A stretch of 64,000 nucleotides of DNA from RYN-230 sp963813975 (GCA_963813975.1 CAWFAP010000001.1:868001-932000); one strand, 5' to 3'. Positions 52,002 to 61,412 are shown, counted from the stretch's first letter. The notes: generated by a model from the sequence alone, not told the origin. A program made the numbers and translations.

Positions 52002-53567
52002 TCAGGTGCCCTCGCGCTCCAGGGGGCGCAGCAGCGGGAAGATCTGGCATTCGCGCACGCTCTTATCCATGAAGAACACGAAGACCCGCTCGCTGAGCCC
52101 GAACCCGCACGCCGGCGGCATGCCGTACTCGAGCGCCTCGACGAATTCCGGGTTAGGCATCTGCGCCTCGGCATCCCCGGCCTCCCGCATCAGCTGCTGC
52201 TCCTCGAACCGCCGGGCCTGCTCCAGCGGGTCGTTCAGCTCGCTGTACCCGTTGCCCAGCTCGCTCCCGGCCACGACGACGTGGAACCGCTCCACGATGC
52301 CGGGCCGGTCCGGCCTGGCCTTGGCCAGCGGCGAGACCTCCAGCGGCTCATTGACCAGGAAACCCGGCCCGGACAGGCTGCGGCGGCAGTGCTTCCACAG
52401 CGTGTCCATGGCCCGGGCCCGGTTCAGGCCGTTCCGGTCCACCACGAGGCCCAGGTCGTCGATGGTGGCGACCAGCTTGTCCACGGTGGCGGACTGGACG
52501 TCGAAGCCGAGGATCTGGCTGATCGTCTCGTAGTAGTCGTAGCGCGCCCAGTCCCCGCCCAGATCGACCTGGTACTCCCGGCCGTTGCGGTGCAGCGTGA
52601 AGGACAGGGTGCCGAAGGTCTCGCTGGCCACGTGCCGGAACAGCTCTTCGACCAGCCGCATCCCCGTCTCGTAGTTGGCGTACGCCCAGTAGAACTCCAT
52701 CTGGTCGTAATCATTGAGATGCTCGCGGCTCTGGTTTTCGTTGCGGAACTGGCGGCCGATCTCGAACGTGCGCTCCAGCCCGCCGACCAGCAGGCGCTTC
52801 TGCCACAGCTCGCCCATGGAGATGCGCAGGCAGACGTCGGTGTCCAGGTAGTTGTGGTGCGCGACGAACGGGCGCGCGTCCGCGCCGCCGGTCAGCTCCA
52901 TCGCCGGTGTCTGCACCTCGGTGAAGCCGCGGTTCTCCAGGAACCGGCGCATGGACCGCCAGAACCGGGCCTTGGCGTAGATCATCTCCTAGATCTCGCG
53001 GTGCAGCAGGATGTCCAGGTACCGCTTGCGCAGCAGGATTTCCTCGTTGGCCAGGCCTGAGTGCTTGTCCGGCAGCGGCCGCAGCGACTTGGCCAGGATC
53101 GTCACCTTGCGCGCGCCGACCGACAGCTCGCCGGTCTTGGTCTGCAGCCGGTAGCCCTCCACCGCCACGAAGTCGCCGATGTCGAGCAGCTTCGTGAGCG
53201 CCTTGTAGCCGGGGACGTGCTCCTCGGGGAGTTCCCGGCGGGAGATCATGAACTGCATCTCGCCGGTCTCGTCGTGCAGCTGGCCGAACGTGAGGTTGCC
53301 CATCGGGCGCAGCAGCATGATCCGCCCGGCTATGGTGGCGGGCTCACCGTCGGCGATCTCGCGGGCCTGCGCGATGCTGACCCGGTCCACCGCGTCGGGC
53401 GGGTACGGGTCGAGGCCCTGCTCGCGGAGTTGGTGAACCTTGCCGATCCGCTGCCGCCGGATCTCGCCCAGCACGTCGGTCCGGCTGGCCGGGGCGGCCG
53501 GTTCCGGAGACTCAGCGCCCGCCGCCGGGCTGCTGGTCGCGCTGCTCGTGCTGCCCTGGCCTGACAC
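52002..53567 (-). pseudogene. lysS: Lysyl-tRNA synthetase (class II) interrupted by an in-frame TAG
   Basis: The N-terminal part carries the OB-fold anticodon-binding domain (VLGEIRRQRIGKVHQLREQG, TIAGRIMLLRPMGNLTFGQL) and ends RYLDILLHREI. TAG at 52989-52991 follows, then E and MIYAKARFWRSMRRFL in the same frame. The catalytic domain has GFTEVQTPAMELTGGADARP (motif 1), FEIGRQFRNENQSREHLNDY (motif 2) and GFGLSERVFVFFMD (motif 3). A Gln or Arg codon is expected at the stop. GTG 53567 is my start guess. If real, the stop kills the gene, so another lysyl-tRNA synthetase must exist elsewhere. Confidence 0.85.
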
Positions 53568-53676
53568 TCTGTGCTGGCCCTTCAAAGGTGGTGAATGACG
53601 GTGCCCCCCGCAGGCCTGATGCCCGACGGACAAGTATCCCGTACCGGAACCGGGTGACGCGGGGCAGGATGGGGGC

Positions 53677-54129
53677 ATGAGGCTGGACGTTGCGGAGGCC
53701 CGGCGGCGGTTCGCCAGTGTCCCGGTCGCCCGGCTGGCCACCGTGAGCCCCGGCGGCCGCCCGCACCTCGTGCCGTTCACGTTCGTGCTCGACAGCCCCG
53801 CGCCCGGCGAGGATCCCGGCCAGCCTGACCGCCTCTACAGCGCGGTGGACGCCAAGCCCAAGGCCAGCACCGACCTGCGCCGGTTGCGGAACCTCAGGGC
53901 GAATCCCCGGGTCACCGTGCTGGCCGATCACTACGAGGACGACTGGGACAGGCTGTGGTGGGTCCGGGCCGACGGCCAGGCCGCCGTGCTGGACGAGCCA
54001 GCGGCGATGGCCCCGGCCCTCGCGCTGCTAGCCCGCCGCTACCCGCAGTACCGCACCCAGCCCCCCGGCGGGCCGGTGATCAGCATCCGCGTCACCGGGT
54101 GGACCGGCTGGACGGCCGGGCGTTCGTGA
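53677..54129 (+). CDS. PPOX-class F420-dependent oxidoreductase
   Basis: The protein has 150 aa and is a split-barrel flavin/F420-binding fold. VARLATVSPGGRPHLVPFTF begins the barrel, followed by LYSAVDAKPKASTDLRRLRN, VTVLADHYEDDWDRLWWVRA and a Tyr-rich end (RRYPQYRTQPPGGPVISIRV). This matches a defined actinobacterial F420 subfamily. The substrate is unknown. It is divergent from lysS and convergent with the TMEM175 gene, 5 bases apart. Confidence 0.88.
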   Translation: MRLDVAEARRRFASVPVARLATVSPGGRPHLVPFTFVLDSPAPGEDPGQPDRLYSAVDAKPKASTDLRRLRNLRANPRVTVLADHYEDDWDRLWWVRADGQAAVLDEPAAMAPALALLARRYPQYRTQPPGGPVISIRVTGWTGWTAGRS

Positions 54130-54134
54130 TCCCG

Positions 54135-54779
54135 TCAGGCGGCCGCGGCGCCGGGGCGCTGCCGGTTGCGGAGGCGGTGAACGAGCCGCAGGACCAGCGG
54201 GGCCACGATCCAGAGCACCCAGGCGTAACTCGTGGCGAAGAAGAGCGGGACCGAGAGCCCGAAGCCGAGCGCCAGGCTGTAGGACCGCCAGGCCATGCGG
54301 GTGAGCGTCGAGGGCGCCACGCCTGGCGCCTGCTGGCGTGAGGCCATGTGGCGCAGGATGACGATCATGATCACCGACGTGAGCGATTGCACGAGCGCGT
54401 AGAAGGCGAACCGCACGGCGTGCACCTCTGGGCCCTCGTGCGAGCCCACGGTGAGCAGCTTGGTCGCGAACGGGGTGATCACGATCATCAGCAGCCAGCA
54501 CATGTTGAGCGACCGCAGCCGCTGGTCCATCTGCCGGGTGTACCGGAAGGCGTCGTGATGATCACCCCACGCCGCGGCGATGGCCGCGAAGCTGACCAGG
54601 AAGGCCAGGTAACGGTCCACGTTGTCGTGGACCGAGGACCAGAACATGCTCAGGGTGTGCCCGGCTGGCACGGGCAGGTCGATGGCAAGCAGCGTGATCG
54701 CGATGGCTACCACCGCGTCGGAGAAGAAGATGAGCCGGTCCACCGCACGCGACTCGAGTTCCTGGTCGCTCGCGGCCAC
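54135..54779 (-). CDS. TMEM175-type (DUF1211) membrane channel protein
   Basis: The protein has 214 aa. The first helix carries the defining FSDAVVAIAITLLAIDLPVP pore motif. About five more helices follow (YLAFLVSFAAIAAAWGDHHD, WLLMIVITPFATKLLTV, FYALVQSLTSVIMIVILRHM, SVPLFFATSYAWVLWIVAPL). Bacterial members are single six-helix repeats that assemble into potassium-permeable channels. GTG 54779 is the only reasonable start. Confidence 0.88.
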   Translation of the reverse strand: MAASDQELESRAVDRLIFFSDAVVAIAITLLAIDLPVPAGHTLSMFWSSVHDNVDRYLAFLVSFAAIAAAWGDHHDAFRYTRQMDQRLRSLNMCWLLMIVITPFATKLLTVGSHEGPEVHAVRFAFYALVQSLTSVIMIVILRHMASRQQAPGVAPSTLTRMAWRSYSLALGFGLSVPLFFATSYAWVLWIVAPLVLRLVHRLRNRQRPGAAAA

Positions 54780-55077
54780 TAGCCGATCAACCCCGCATCT
54801 TTTCTCGCTCGCGCTTGCCCGCCATTGCCCAGAAGATGACTGTGCGCCGACGCTACTAGACCGGCGTGCGGGGGACGGTCACCGGCCGCGGACGGGCGCC
54901 AGGTAATCAGGTGACTCTCATGCTGAGGTCGATGCCCCCGCGGCTGGCTCAGGCCGCCCGGCAGCAGGCCGCCGCCCGGTCGGGCGCTCCCGCCCTGGGC
55001 GCGAAGCGGCCCGCGGCCGAGCGCACCCCGGGGGAGGCCAGCGCAGCGCAGGAGGCCGCGTCCCGGCCGGCGGGCGG
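54780..55077. other. Intergenic stretch without a supported gene
   Basis: These 298 bases separate the TMEM175 gene from the end of the TrpB-like gene, which points toward it. Short Ala/Pro-rich frames on both strands lack motifs and ribosome sites. The first 80 bases should hold the TMEM175 promoter; I could not pick convincing boxes. Confidence 0.45.
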
Positions 55078-56439
55078 TCAGACGCCGGCCGGGAGACTGC
55101 CGAGCGCGTCCTGCAGGGCCTGGTCGGGCAGGTCGAAGTCGGTGACCCGGCCCGCGAGGAAGCTCTCGTAGGCAGTCAGGTCGAGCAGCCCGTGGCCGCA
55201 CAGCGCGGTCAGGATGACCTTCTCCTCGCCGGTCTCCTTGCAGCGCAGCGCCTCCTCGATGCACGAGGCAAGCGCGTGGGTCGGCTCGGGTGCGGGCACG
55301 ATGCCCTCGGCCCGGGCGAAGCGCAGGCCGGCCGCGAAGCATTCCGACTGCGATTTGGCCACCGCCTCGAACAGTCCCAGCTCGTACATGTGCGAGAGCA
55401 GCGGCGACATGCCGTGGTACCGCAGCCCGCCCGCGTGGATCGGGTCGGGCACGAAGTCGTGCCCCAGCGTGTGCATCTTGAGCAGCGGCGTGAAGCCCGC
55501 CGTGTCCCCGAAGTCGTAGGCGTACACACCCCGGGTGAACGAGGGGCAGGCGGCCGGCTCGACCGCGCGCAGCACCGGGTTCATCCGTCCGGCCAGCTTC
55601 TCGCGCAGGAACGGGAAGACCAGCCCGGAGAAGTTGGAGCCGCCCCCGGTGCAGCCGATGATCAGGTCGGGCACGTCACCGGCCTGCGCCATCTGCTTGA
55701 TGGCCTCCTCGCCGATGACCGTCTGGTGCAGCAGCACGTGGTTCAGCACGCTGCCCAGGGCATACCGGGCCGTGGGGTCCCCGGCGGCGACCTCCACCGC
55801 CTCGCTGATCGCGATGCCCAGACTGCCCGGCGAGTCCGGGTCGGCGGCCAGGATCGCCTTGCCCGACTCGGTCATGTCCGAGGGGCTCGGGTGCACGGTG
55901 GCCCCGTAGGTCTCCATCAGCAGCCTGCGGTACGGCTTCTGGTCGTAGGAGGCGCGGACCTGCCAAACCTCGCACTGCAGGCCGAAGACGGCTGAGGCAA
56001 AGGCCAGCGCGCTGCCCCACTGGCCGGCCCCGGTCTCGGTGGTGAGCCGGGACACTCCCTCGGCGGCGTTGTAGTACGCCTGCGGGACCGCGGTGTTGGG
56101 CTTGTGCGAGCCTGCCGGGCTGCCGCCCTCGTACTTGTAGTAGATCCGGGCCGGGGTCCCCAGTTCCTTCTCCAGCCGCCGCGCGCGCAGCAGCGGGGTC
56201 GGCCGCCACAGCCGGTACACATCGCGGACGTCCTCGGGGATGGAGATGTACCGCTCCGCCGACACCTCCTGGCCGATCAGCGCCGCGGGGAACAGCGGGG
56301 CGAGGTCGTCCGGCCCGACCGGCTCGCGGGTGCCGGGGTGCAGCGGGGGCGGCGGGGGAGAGGGCAGGTCAGCGACCACGTTGTACCACTGCTGGGGCAG
56401 TTCGGACTCATCGAGCAGATATTTGACCTGACGGTCCAT
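55078..56439 (-). CDS. TrpB-like pyridoxal-phosphate-dependent enzyme (TrpB2 type)
   Basis: The protein has 453 aa. GGGAGGG fixes ATG 56439. The N-terminal extension (RQVKYLLDESELPQQWYNVV) marks the TrpB2 group rather than standard TrpB. The PLP lysine lies in GGSPAGSHKPNTAVPQAYY, the phosphate loop in IIGCTGGGSNFSGLVFPFL, with TETGAGQWGSALAFA before it. TrpB2 enzymes make tryptophan from serine and indole, often without TrpA; none is adjacent here. It is a stand-alone gene. Confidence 0.93.
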   Translation of the reverse strand: MDRQVKYLLDESELPQQWYNVVADLPSPPPPPLHPGTREPVGPDDLAPLFPAALIGQEVSAERYISIPEDVRDVYRLWRPTPLLRARRLEKELGTPARIYYKYEGGSPAGSHKPNTAVPQAYYNAAEGVSRLTTETGAGQWGSALAFASAVFGLQCEVWQVRASYDQKPYRRLLMETYGATVHPSPSDMTESGKAILAADPDSPGSLGIAISEAVEVAAGDPTARYALGSVLNHVLLHQTVIGEEAIKQMAQAGDVPDLIIGCTGGGSNFSGLVFPFLREKLAGRMNPVLRAVEPAACPSFTRGVYAYDFGDTAGFTPLLKMHTLGHDFVPDPIHAGGLRYHGMSPLLSHMYELGLFEAVAKSQSECFAAGLRFARAEGIVPAPEPTHALASCIEEALRCKETGEEKVILTALCGHGLLDLTAYESFLAGRVTDFDLPDQALQDALGSLPAGV

Positions 56440-56526
56440 GCGTCCCTCCCGTGCCGCTGGCGCCGCGCCCGGCGCGGCCTGGTTCATCGCGCGGGTTATC
56501 TGGCGGACCGCGCTGACCTGCCTAGT

Positions 56527-57066
56527 ATGGCGGTACCCGGCGAAAGCTTGCCGAAGCTCACCAAGCCCTCACGCATCATGATCGTGCCAGCGCGTGAAGT
56601 CCTCTTCCCAGTCCCGGCCGCTCCCAGCGGCCGCCGTGTTCCGCCCGGCCCGCCCAGCGGCCCCGCCGGAGCCGCGCACTGGCAGGCCCCCTGGATGAAC
56701 CGCCCCCCAGCCCGCTCATCGCCGCAGAGCTCCGTCCCTGGCCGAGACCCGGTCCCTGATGAACCCGCAGCCCAGCCCTCCGCCCCCGTCCCGTCGCGGC
56801 TGGCCCCGCCTCGCTGGTCCGGCGGGGAGTGGTCACGGGAACAGCCGTCCGAGGGCCAGCGGTCCGGGGAACAGCCTTCCGCGGACCAGGCCTTCGCGGG
56901 GCAGCCGTCCGGGGAGCAGCCGCCGGCTGGCCCGGCACCCGCGGGCCGGGTCTGGTGGCGCGCCGCGCGCAGTCCGGCCCGCGGCTTGGACGGCACCTCC
57001 GAGGAATGGCTGCGCTCGCTGTGCGGCCCGTCCTTCCAGCAGCCGCCCCCGCACAGCGCCGAGTGA
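56527..57066 (+). CDS. Pro/Ser/Glu-rich hypothetical protein
   Basis: A possible 179-aa protein from ATG 56527. It is low complexity, with degenerate EQPS repeats (REQPSEGQRSGEQPSADQ) in the middle and a more protein-like end LDGTSEEWLRSLCGPSFQQP. No domain is recognised and no ribosome site precedes the ATG. Both strands stay open here, so the coding assignment is weak. It is divergent from the TrpB-like gene. Confidence 0.35.
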   Translation: MAVPGESLPKLTKPSRIMIVPAREVLFPVPAAPSGRRVPPGPPSGPAGAAHWQAPWMNRPPARSSPQSSVPGRDPVPDEPAAQPSAPVPSRLAPPRWSGGEWSREQPSEGQRSGEQPSADQAFAGQPSGEQPPAGPAPAGRVWWRAARSPARGLDGTSEEWLRSLCGPSFQQPPPHSAE

Positions 57067-57355
57067 CCTCCGCCCCGCAGGGTGGCGGTCCCCGATCCGG
57101 GCCAGCAGGTCCTCAAGGTCGGTGCAGGAGAACTTCCCTTGGAGGGGCCAGGCGATCCGGCCCCGCCGACCGCGTTCGCCGGGCCGGGCGCGGTGCTGGC
57201 TGAGTCGTTGCCGGCGCCCCCGGCGCCGCGGCTGGTCTGACCATGGACGCCGCCCCCCGCTAATTTCCCGGGGGGACGTCGAAATGGCCGGGTCGGCCCC
57301 GACCTTCTCGTGACGGCGCCGGACGGCGGCGCCGATGGAGCGAAGGAGGTTCGCG
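57067..57355. other. Intergenic stretch upstream of the reductase gene
   Basis: These 289 bases hold no gene I can support. On the minus strand a short phrase WPLQGKFSCTDLEDLLARIG is more protein-like than its surroundings and might be a remnant, but it has no start or context. A strong AAGGAGGT site at 57343-57350 belongs to the downstream reductase. Confidence 0.4.
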
Positions 57356-57931
57356 ATGAGCAAGGTGGTGCTGGACGTGGCGATGTCCCTGGACGGGTTC
57401 ACCGCCGGACCGAACATCGGGGAGGCGAATCCCCTGGGGAAGGGCGGCGAGCGGCTGCACGAGTGGATGTGGATGGCCGGGAACGGGCCGGACGCCGGGG
57501 TCGACATCGGCTTCAGCCCGGCGAACGCCACGGTAGGGAGCGCCATCATCGGACGGCGCACCTTCGACCTCGGCGTGGGCCCATGGGGCGGCACGCCATG
57601 GCCTGGCGTCCCGAGCTTCGTGGTCACCCACCGGACCAGGGAGGACCTGCCCGGCGACAACGGCGGGACGTTCGCCTTCGACGGACTGGAGGCCGCAGCC
57701 CGGCGGGCCGCGGATGCCGCGGGGGACAAGGACGTCCTGGTGCTGGGTGCGCACGTTGCCGGGCAGCTGCTCAGGGCGGGCCTGCTCGATGAGGTGCGCA
57801 TCCACCTCGTCCCGCTGCTGCTGGGGGAGGGCACGCCGCTGTTCGCCGGGGAGCGGGGCGAGCTGATCCCGGAGGGGAAACCCGTCGCGGGGGCCGTGAC
57901 CCACCTGTGCTACCGCGTCGCGAAGCCCTGA
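57356..57931 (+). CDS. RibD C-terminal domain (dihydrofolate reductase-like) protein
   Basis: The protein has 191 aa. AAGGAGGT 5 bases upstream fixes ATG 57356. The fold is seen in VVLDVAMSLDGFTAGPNIGE, SAIIGRRTFDLG, SFVVTHRTREDL, DKDVLVLGAHVAGQLLRAGL and DEVRIHLVPLLLGEGTPLFA. It is the actinobacterial DHFR/RibD-like reductase family, probably NADPH-dependent, substrate unknown. A truncated MFS gene begins 9 bases after its stop. Confidence 0.9.
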   Translation: MSKVVLDVAMSLDGFTAGPNIGEANPLGKGGERLHEWMWMAGNGPDAGVDIGFSPANATVGSAIIGRRTFDLGVGPWGGTPWPGVPSFVVTHRTREDLPGDNGGTFAFDGLEAAARRAADAAGDKDVLVLGAHVAGQLLRAGLLDEVRIHLVPLLLGEGTPLFAGERGELIPEGKPVAGAVTHLCYRVAKP

Positions 57932-57939
57932 AGTCCTTA

Positions 57940-58956
57940 GTGGCCGGGCAGGTGCTGGGCGGCGTCCTGGTCGAGTTCACCAGCTGGCGCGCGGTATTCC
58001 TGGTCAACGTGCCGGTCGGGCTGGCCGCGATGCTGCTCACCCCGAGGTTGCTGGGCCGGGGCCGGGAGCGCCGCGAACCGCGGCGGCTCGACGTGACCGG
58101 CGCGCTGCTCATCACGCTGGCGGTCGCCTCGCTGGTGTTCGCCGTGTCCCAGGGCGCCGCGGCCGGCTGGACCTCCCCGGTGGTGCTGGCCGCGGCCGGG
58201 CTCACGGTAGCCGCGCTGGCCGTCTTCGCGGTGGCCGAGGGACACCAGCCCGACCCGCTGGTCCGCGGCAACCTGCTCCGGCTCGGCTCGCTCCGCAAGG
58301 GCGGCGCGCTGATCATGCTGCTCGGCGTCTGGAACGGCGGCGAGATGCTCGTCCTGTCCCTGTACTTCCAGCAGGTCCTGCACGACTCGCCGCTGATGAC
58401 CGGGCTGGCCATCGCCCCGCAGGGTGTCGTCGGCTTCGTGGCCGGGCTGACCGGCGCCCGGCTGGCCTCGCGACTGGGCCTGCGGCGGCTGCTGGTGCTG
58501 ACCAACGCCGTGGCCACCGCCGGGTTCCTGCTGCTCACTCACCTGCCCGCCACCGGCGGGTACAGCCCGCTGCTGGCCGCGGTCACGTTCGTCGGCTTCG
58601 GCACGGCGGGCACCGCGTTCGGCGCCATGGTCACCGCGAGCCGCGGGGTGGCCGACGGCGACCAGGGTTTCGTCGGCGGCGTGATCAACACCAGCCGCCA
58701 GATCGGTGCCGGGGTCGGCGCCGCGCTGCTGCCTGCCATCGCGCTGACCGCGAGCCACGGCGACCGCATGGCCGGGGTCGGCGGCGACCGCGCCGCGATG
58801 CTGGCCGGGGCGGTGGTGGCCGGCCTGGCCACGCTGATCGCGGTGGCGCACCGGCGCCAGCCCCGCAAGCCGCCGGCTGCTGCCCCTGACCGGTACGGGT
58901 TAAAGATGAGAAGAGCAACCTCCGCAACGAGGACCACCGAGGGGATGACGACATGA
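57940..58956 (+). pseudogene. MFS (DHA2) transporter lacking its N-terminal part
   Basis: The sequence begins abruptly at VAGQVLGGVLVEFTSWRAVF and LVNVPVGLAAMLLT, which in DHA2 drug-proton antiporters lies at about helix 5-6. The first four or so helices, including motif A, are missing. The rest is intact through the last helices (LTASHGDRMAGVGGDRAAML) and ends overlapping the next ATG. GTG 57940 or 57907 is only a nominal start. It looks like a deletion that removed the start of the gene together with DNA after the reductase. The final 22 residues are unusual, charged and polar. Confidence 0.8.
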
Positions 58957-59834
58957 GTTCTGCCGGAGAGGCCCGGCCACTGCCACGGGTAGCGGTACTG
59001 GGCGCCGGGACGATGGGCCTGGGGATGACGCACAGCCTGCTCCGGAACGGGTTCACGGTGGACGTGTGGGACCGGACCCCGGAGCGCGCCGCGCAGCTCG
59101 CGGAGGACGGTGCGACCGCCCACGAGGATGCGCCGGACGCGGTGCGCGAAGCGGACGTGGTGATCACCATGGTCGCGGACGCGGATGCGGTGAACCAGGT
59201 GGCGTTCGATTTCGGGATGCTGGAGGCGATGCGGCCGCACGCGGTCTGGGCGCAGATGGGCACGGTCGGCGTGACCGCCACGGAAGAGCTGGCCGCCCAG
59301 GTCGGCAAGGAGCGTCCGGACGTGTACTTCGTGGACGCGCCAGTATCCGGCACCCGCGCCCCGGCCGAGAACGGCCAGCTGCTGATCCTGGCGTCGGGCC
59401 CCGAGCAGGCGGAGCCCGGGGTCGGGCCGGTGTTCGCCGCCCTCGGCCGGGAGACGAAGTGGCTCGGCGAGGGGGGCGCGGGCAGCAAGCTCAAGCTGGT
59501 CATGAACTCCTGGCTGGTCTTCCTGGTCGAGGGAGCGGCGGAGATCATGGCCCTGGCCGACTCGCTCGGCGTGGATCACCAGCAGGTGCTGGACTTCCTC
59601 AGCGCCGGGAACCTGTCCAATCCGGCCGCGGCGGCCAAGTTCGCCAAGATGGACTCCGGCGACGACTCGCCGGACTTCGCGCTGCAGTGGGCGCTCAAAG
59701 ACATCCGGCTGGCCCTGGACGCCTCCGGCCGGCGGCTGCCGATGCTGGAAGTGATCCGCGACCGGTGGGCCGCGCTCGTCAGCCAGGGTCTGGGTGACCG
59801 TGACGTGAGTGCGGCCCGGCACGGCCTCGGCTAG
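58953..59834 (+). CDS. Beta-hydroxyacid dehydrogenase family protein (3-hydroxyisobutyrate dehydrogenase-like)
   Basis: The protein has 293 aa. The NAD(P) site is VAVLGAGTMGLGMTHSLLRN, followed by VWDRTPERAAQL. The substrate-binding loop DAPVSGTRAPAENGQLLILA and the catalytic lysine region GAGSKLKLVMNSWLVFLVEG are intact. KDIRLALDASGRRLPMLEV is the family C-terminus. ATG 58953 overlaps the MFS stop by 4 bases. It oxidises a beta-hydroxy acid or reduces a small aldehyde or imine; the substrate is not known. Confidence 0.9.
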   Translation: MSSAGEARPLPRVAVLGAGTMGLGMTHSLLRNGFTVDVWDRTPERAAQLAEDGATAHEDAPDAVREADVVITMVADADAVNQVAFDFGMLEAMRPHAVWAQMGTVGVTATEELAAQVGKERPDVYFVDAPVSGTRAPAENGQLLILASGPEQAEPGVGPVFAALGRETKWLGEGGAGSKLKLVMNSWLVFLVEGAAEIMALADSLGVDHQQVLDFLSAGNLSNPAAAAKFAKMDSGDDSPDFALQWALKDIRLALDASGRRLPMLEVIRDRWAALVSQGLGDRDVSAARHGLG

Positions 59835-59874
59835 CCCCAGGCAGTTCCGCGCCGTCGTCCAGTCTCACCTAGCA

Positions 59875-59904
59875 GAAGGCCTGTCCGCCCGCTATCGGGC
59901 CTTC
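59875..59904 (+). terminator. Possible terminator-like stem after the dehydrogenase gene
   Basis: GAAGGCC at 59875-59881 pairs with GGCCTTC at 59898-59904 around a 16-base loop, 40 bases after the dehydrogenase stop. There is no clear T tract, so an intrinsic terminator is not certain. Confidence 0.35.
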
Positions 59905-59974
59905 AGCCGTCAGCCCGGCCGCCACACGGGCCGCCGGCCGGTTGCGCGCGTGGTGACAGGGTTAGAGTGCGATC

Positions 59975-61336
59975 GTGGACAGCCGGCGGCGGATACCGCG
60001 CACCGACACGCTGCTGGCGCAGCCCCCGTTCACCGAGGCGGTCGGCCGCCTCGGGGCCGCCCTGGTCAAGGAGGCGATCACCGCCGCCCAGGACCGAGCC
60101 CGCCGCGGTGAGATCGCGCCGGAGGACGTGCCGGACCTGGCCGCCGGGCTGCTCCCCGCCAGCGCCACCACACTGCGCCCGGTCATCAACGCCACCGGCG
60201 TGCTGTTGCACACCAACCTCGGCCGCGCCCCGTTGTCCGCCGCGGCCCGGGCCGCCCTGGCCGCCAGCGCCGGCTGCACCGACGTGGAGTTCGACCTGGC
60301 CACCGGCCATCGGGCCCGGCGCGGCCGCGGCGCCCTCGACGCGCTCCGCGCGGCCTGCCCGCAGGCGGAGGACGTGCACATCGTCAACAACAACGCGGCC
60401 GCGCTGGTGCTGGCCGCGACCGCGCTGGCCCGCGACCGCGAGATCATCGTCAGCCGCGGCGAGATGGTGGAGATCGGCGACGGCTTCCGCCTGCCCGACC
60501 TGCTGGCCTCCACCGGAGCCCGGCTGCGGGAGGTCGGCACCACGAACCGGACCACGGCCGCCGACTACGCCGCGGCGATCGGGCCGGACACCGGCTTCAT
60601 CCTCAAGGTGCACCCGTCGAACTTCCGCATCCTGGGCTTCACCAGCGAGGCGGCGATCGCGGAGCTGGCCGCGATCAGGCCGGCCGAGATGGCGGGCGGG
60701 ACCGGGGAGCCGGGCCGGGAGCCGGGCCCGGTTCCCGTGATCGCGGACATCGGCTCCGGGCTGCTGGCCCCGGAGCCGGTACTGCCCGGCGAGCCCGACG
60801 CCGCGACCGCGCTGGCCAGCGGTGCGGCCCTGGTCACCGCCAGCGGGGACAAGCTGCTCGGCGGGCCGCAGGCCGGGCTGCTGCTCGGCCGGGCCGGGCT
60901 GATCGCGGCGTTGCGGCGGCATCCGCTGGCCCGGGCGCTCCGGGTGGACAAGCTGACCCTGGCCGCGCTGGAAGCCACACTGCGCGGCCCGGCCACGCCG
61001 ACCGCGACGGCCCTGCACGAGCCCGTCGAGCGGCTCCGGGATCGCGCCGGGCGGCTGGCCGCCGACCTGGCCCGGGCCGGGCTGGACGCCCGGGCCACCG
61101 GGGGTGACGCGGTGGTGGGCGGCGGTGGCGCACCGGGGGTCCGGCTGCCCAGCGCCGCCGTGAGTCTCCCGGCCATGCTCGCGGGTTCGTTGCGGAAAAG
61201 TACCCCCCCGGTGGCGGCACGGGTCGAGGACGGCCGGCTCCTGCTGGACCTGCGGACCGTCGATCCCGCCGACGACGGCGTGTTGCGCGCGGCCGTGCTC
61301 GCCGCGGCGGCCAGCCAGGAGGCGACCCGCCCGTAG
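59975..61336 (+). CDS. selA: L-seryl-tRNA(Sec) selenium transferase
   Basis: The protein has 453 aa, the usual length for SelA. VINATGVLLHTNLGRAPLSA and VHIVNNNAAALVLAATAL are hallmark segments. VSRGEMVEIGDGFRLPDLLA follows, and the PLP lysine lies in TASGDKLLGGPQAGLLLG. SelA converts Ser-tRNA(Sec) to Sec-tRNA(Sec) with selenophosphate, so the organism should insert selenocysteine. Usually selB, selD and the tRNA(Sec) gene are close; none was found here. Start GTG 59975. Confidence 0.95.
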   Translation: MDSRRRIPRTDTLLAQPPFTEAVGRLGAALVKEAITAAQDRARRGEIAPEDVPDLAAGLLPASATTLRPVINATGVLLHTNLGRAPLSAAARAALAASAGCTDVEFDLATGHRARRGRGALDALRAACPQAEDVHIVNNNAAALVLAATALARDREIIVSRGEMVEIGDGFRLPDLLASTGARLREVGTTNRTTAADYAAAIGPDTGFILKVHPSNFRILGFTSEAAIAELAAIRPAEMAGGTGEPGREPGPVPVIADIGSGLLAPEPVLPGEPDAATALASGAALVTASGDKLLGGPQAGLLLGRAGLIAALRRHPLARALRVDKLTLAALEATLRGPATPTATALHEPVERLRDRAGRLAADLARAGLDARATGGDAVVGGGGAPGVRLPSAAVSLPAMLAGSLRKSTPPVAARVEDGRLLLDLRTVDPADDGVLRAAVLAAAASQEATRP

Positions 61337-61412
61337 GGGGCATGCCCGGTCAGGCGGCGGCCGTAGGCGGGCCCGCCCGCACTCAGGTCCGCCGCAGGCG
61401 GGCCAGGCGGAG

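Noticed and set aside
52989..52991. TAG in lysS as a pyrrolysine codon
   Set aside because: No pyl genes are visible, actinobacteria are not expected to use it here, and the position is a surface-type Gln/Arg site. A mutation or base error is simpler.
54914..55171. Short plus-strand Ala/Arg-rich frame before the TrpB-like gene end
   Set aside because: No ribosome site, low complexity, and it runs into the antisense of the TrpB-like C-terminus.
59835..59974. A tRNA(Sec) gene next to selA
   Set aside because: No acceptor-stem pairing, long variable arm or T-loop sequence could be found in the gap; only a 7-bp stem is present.
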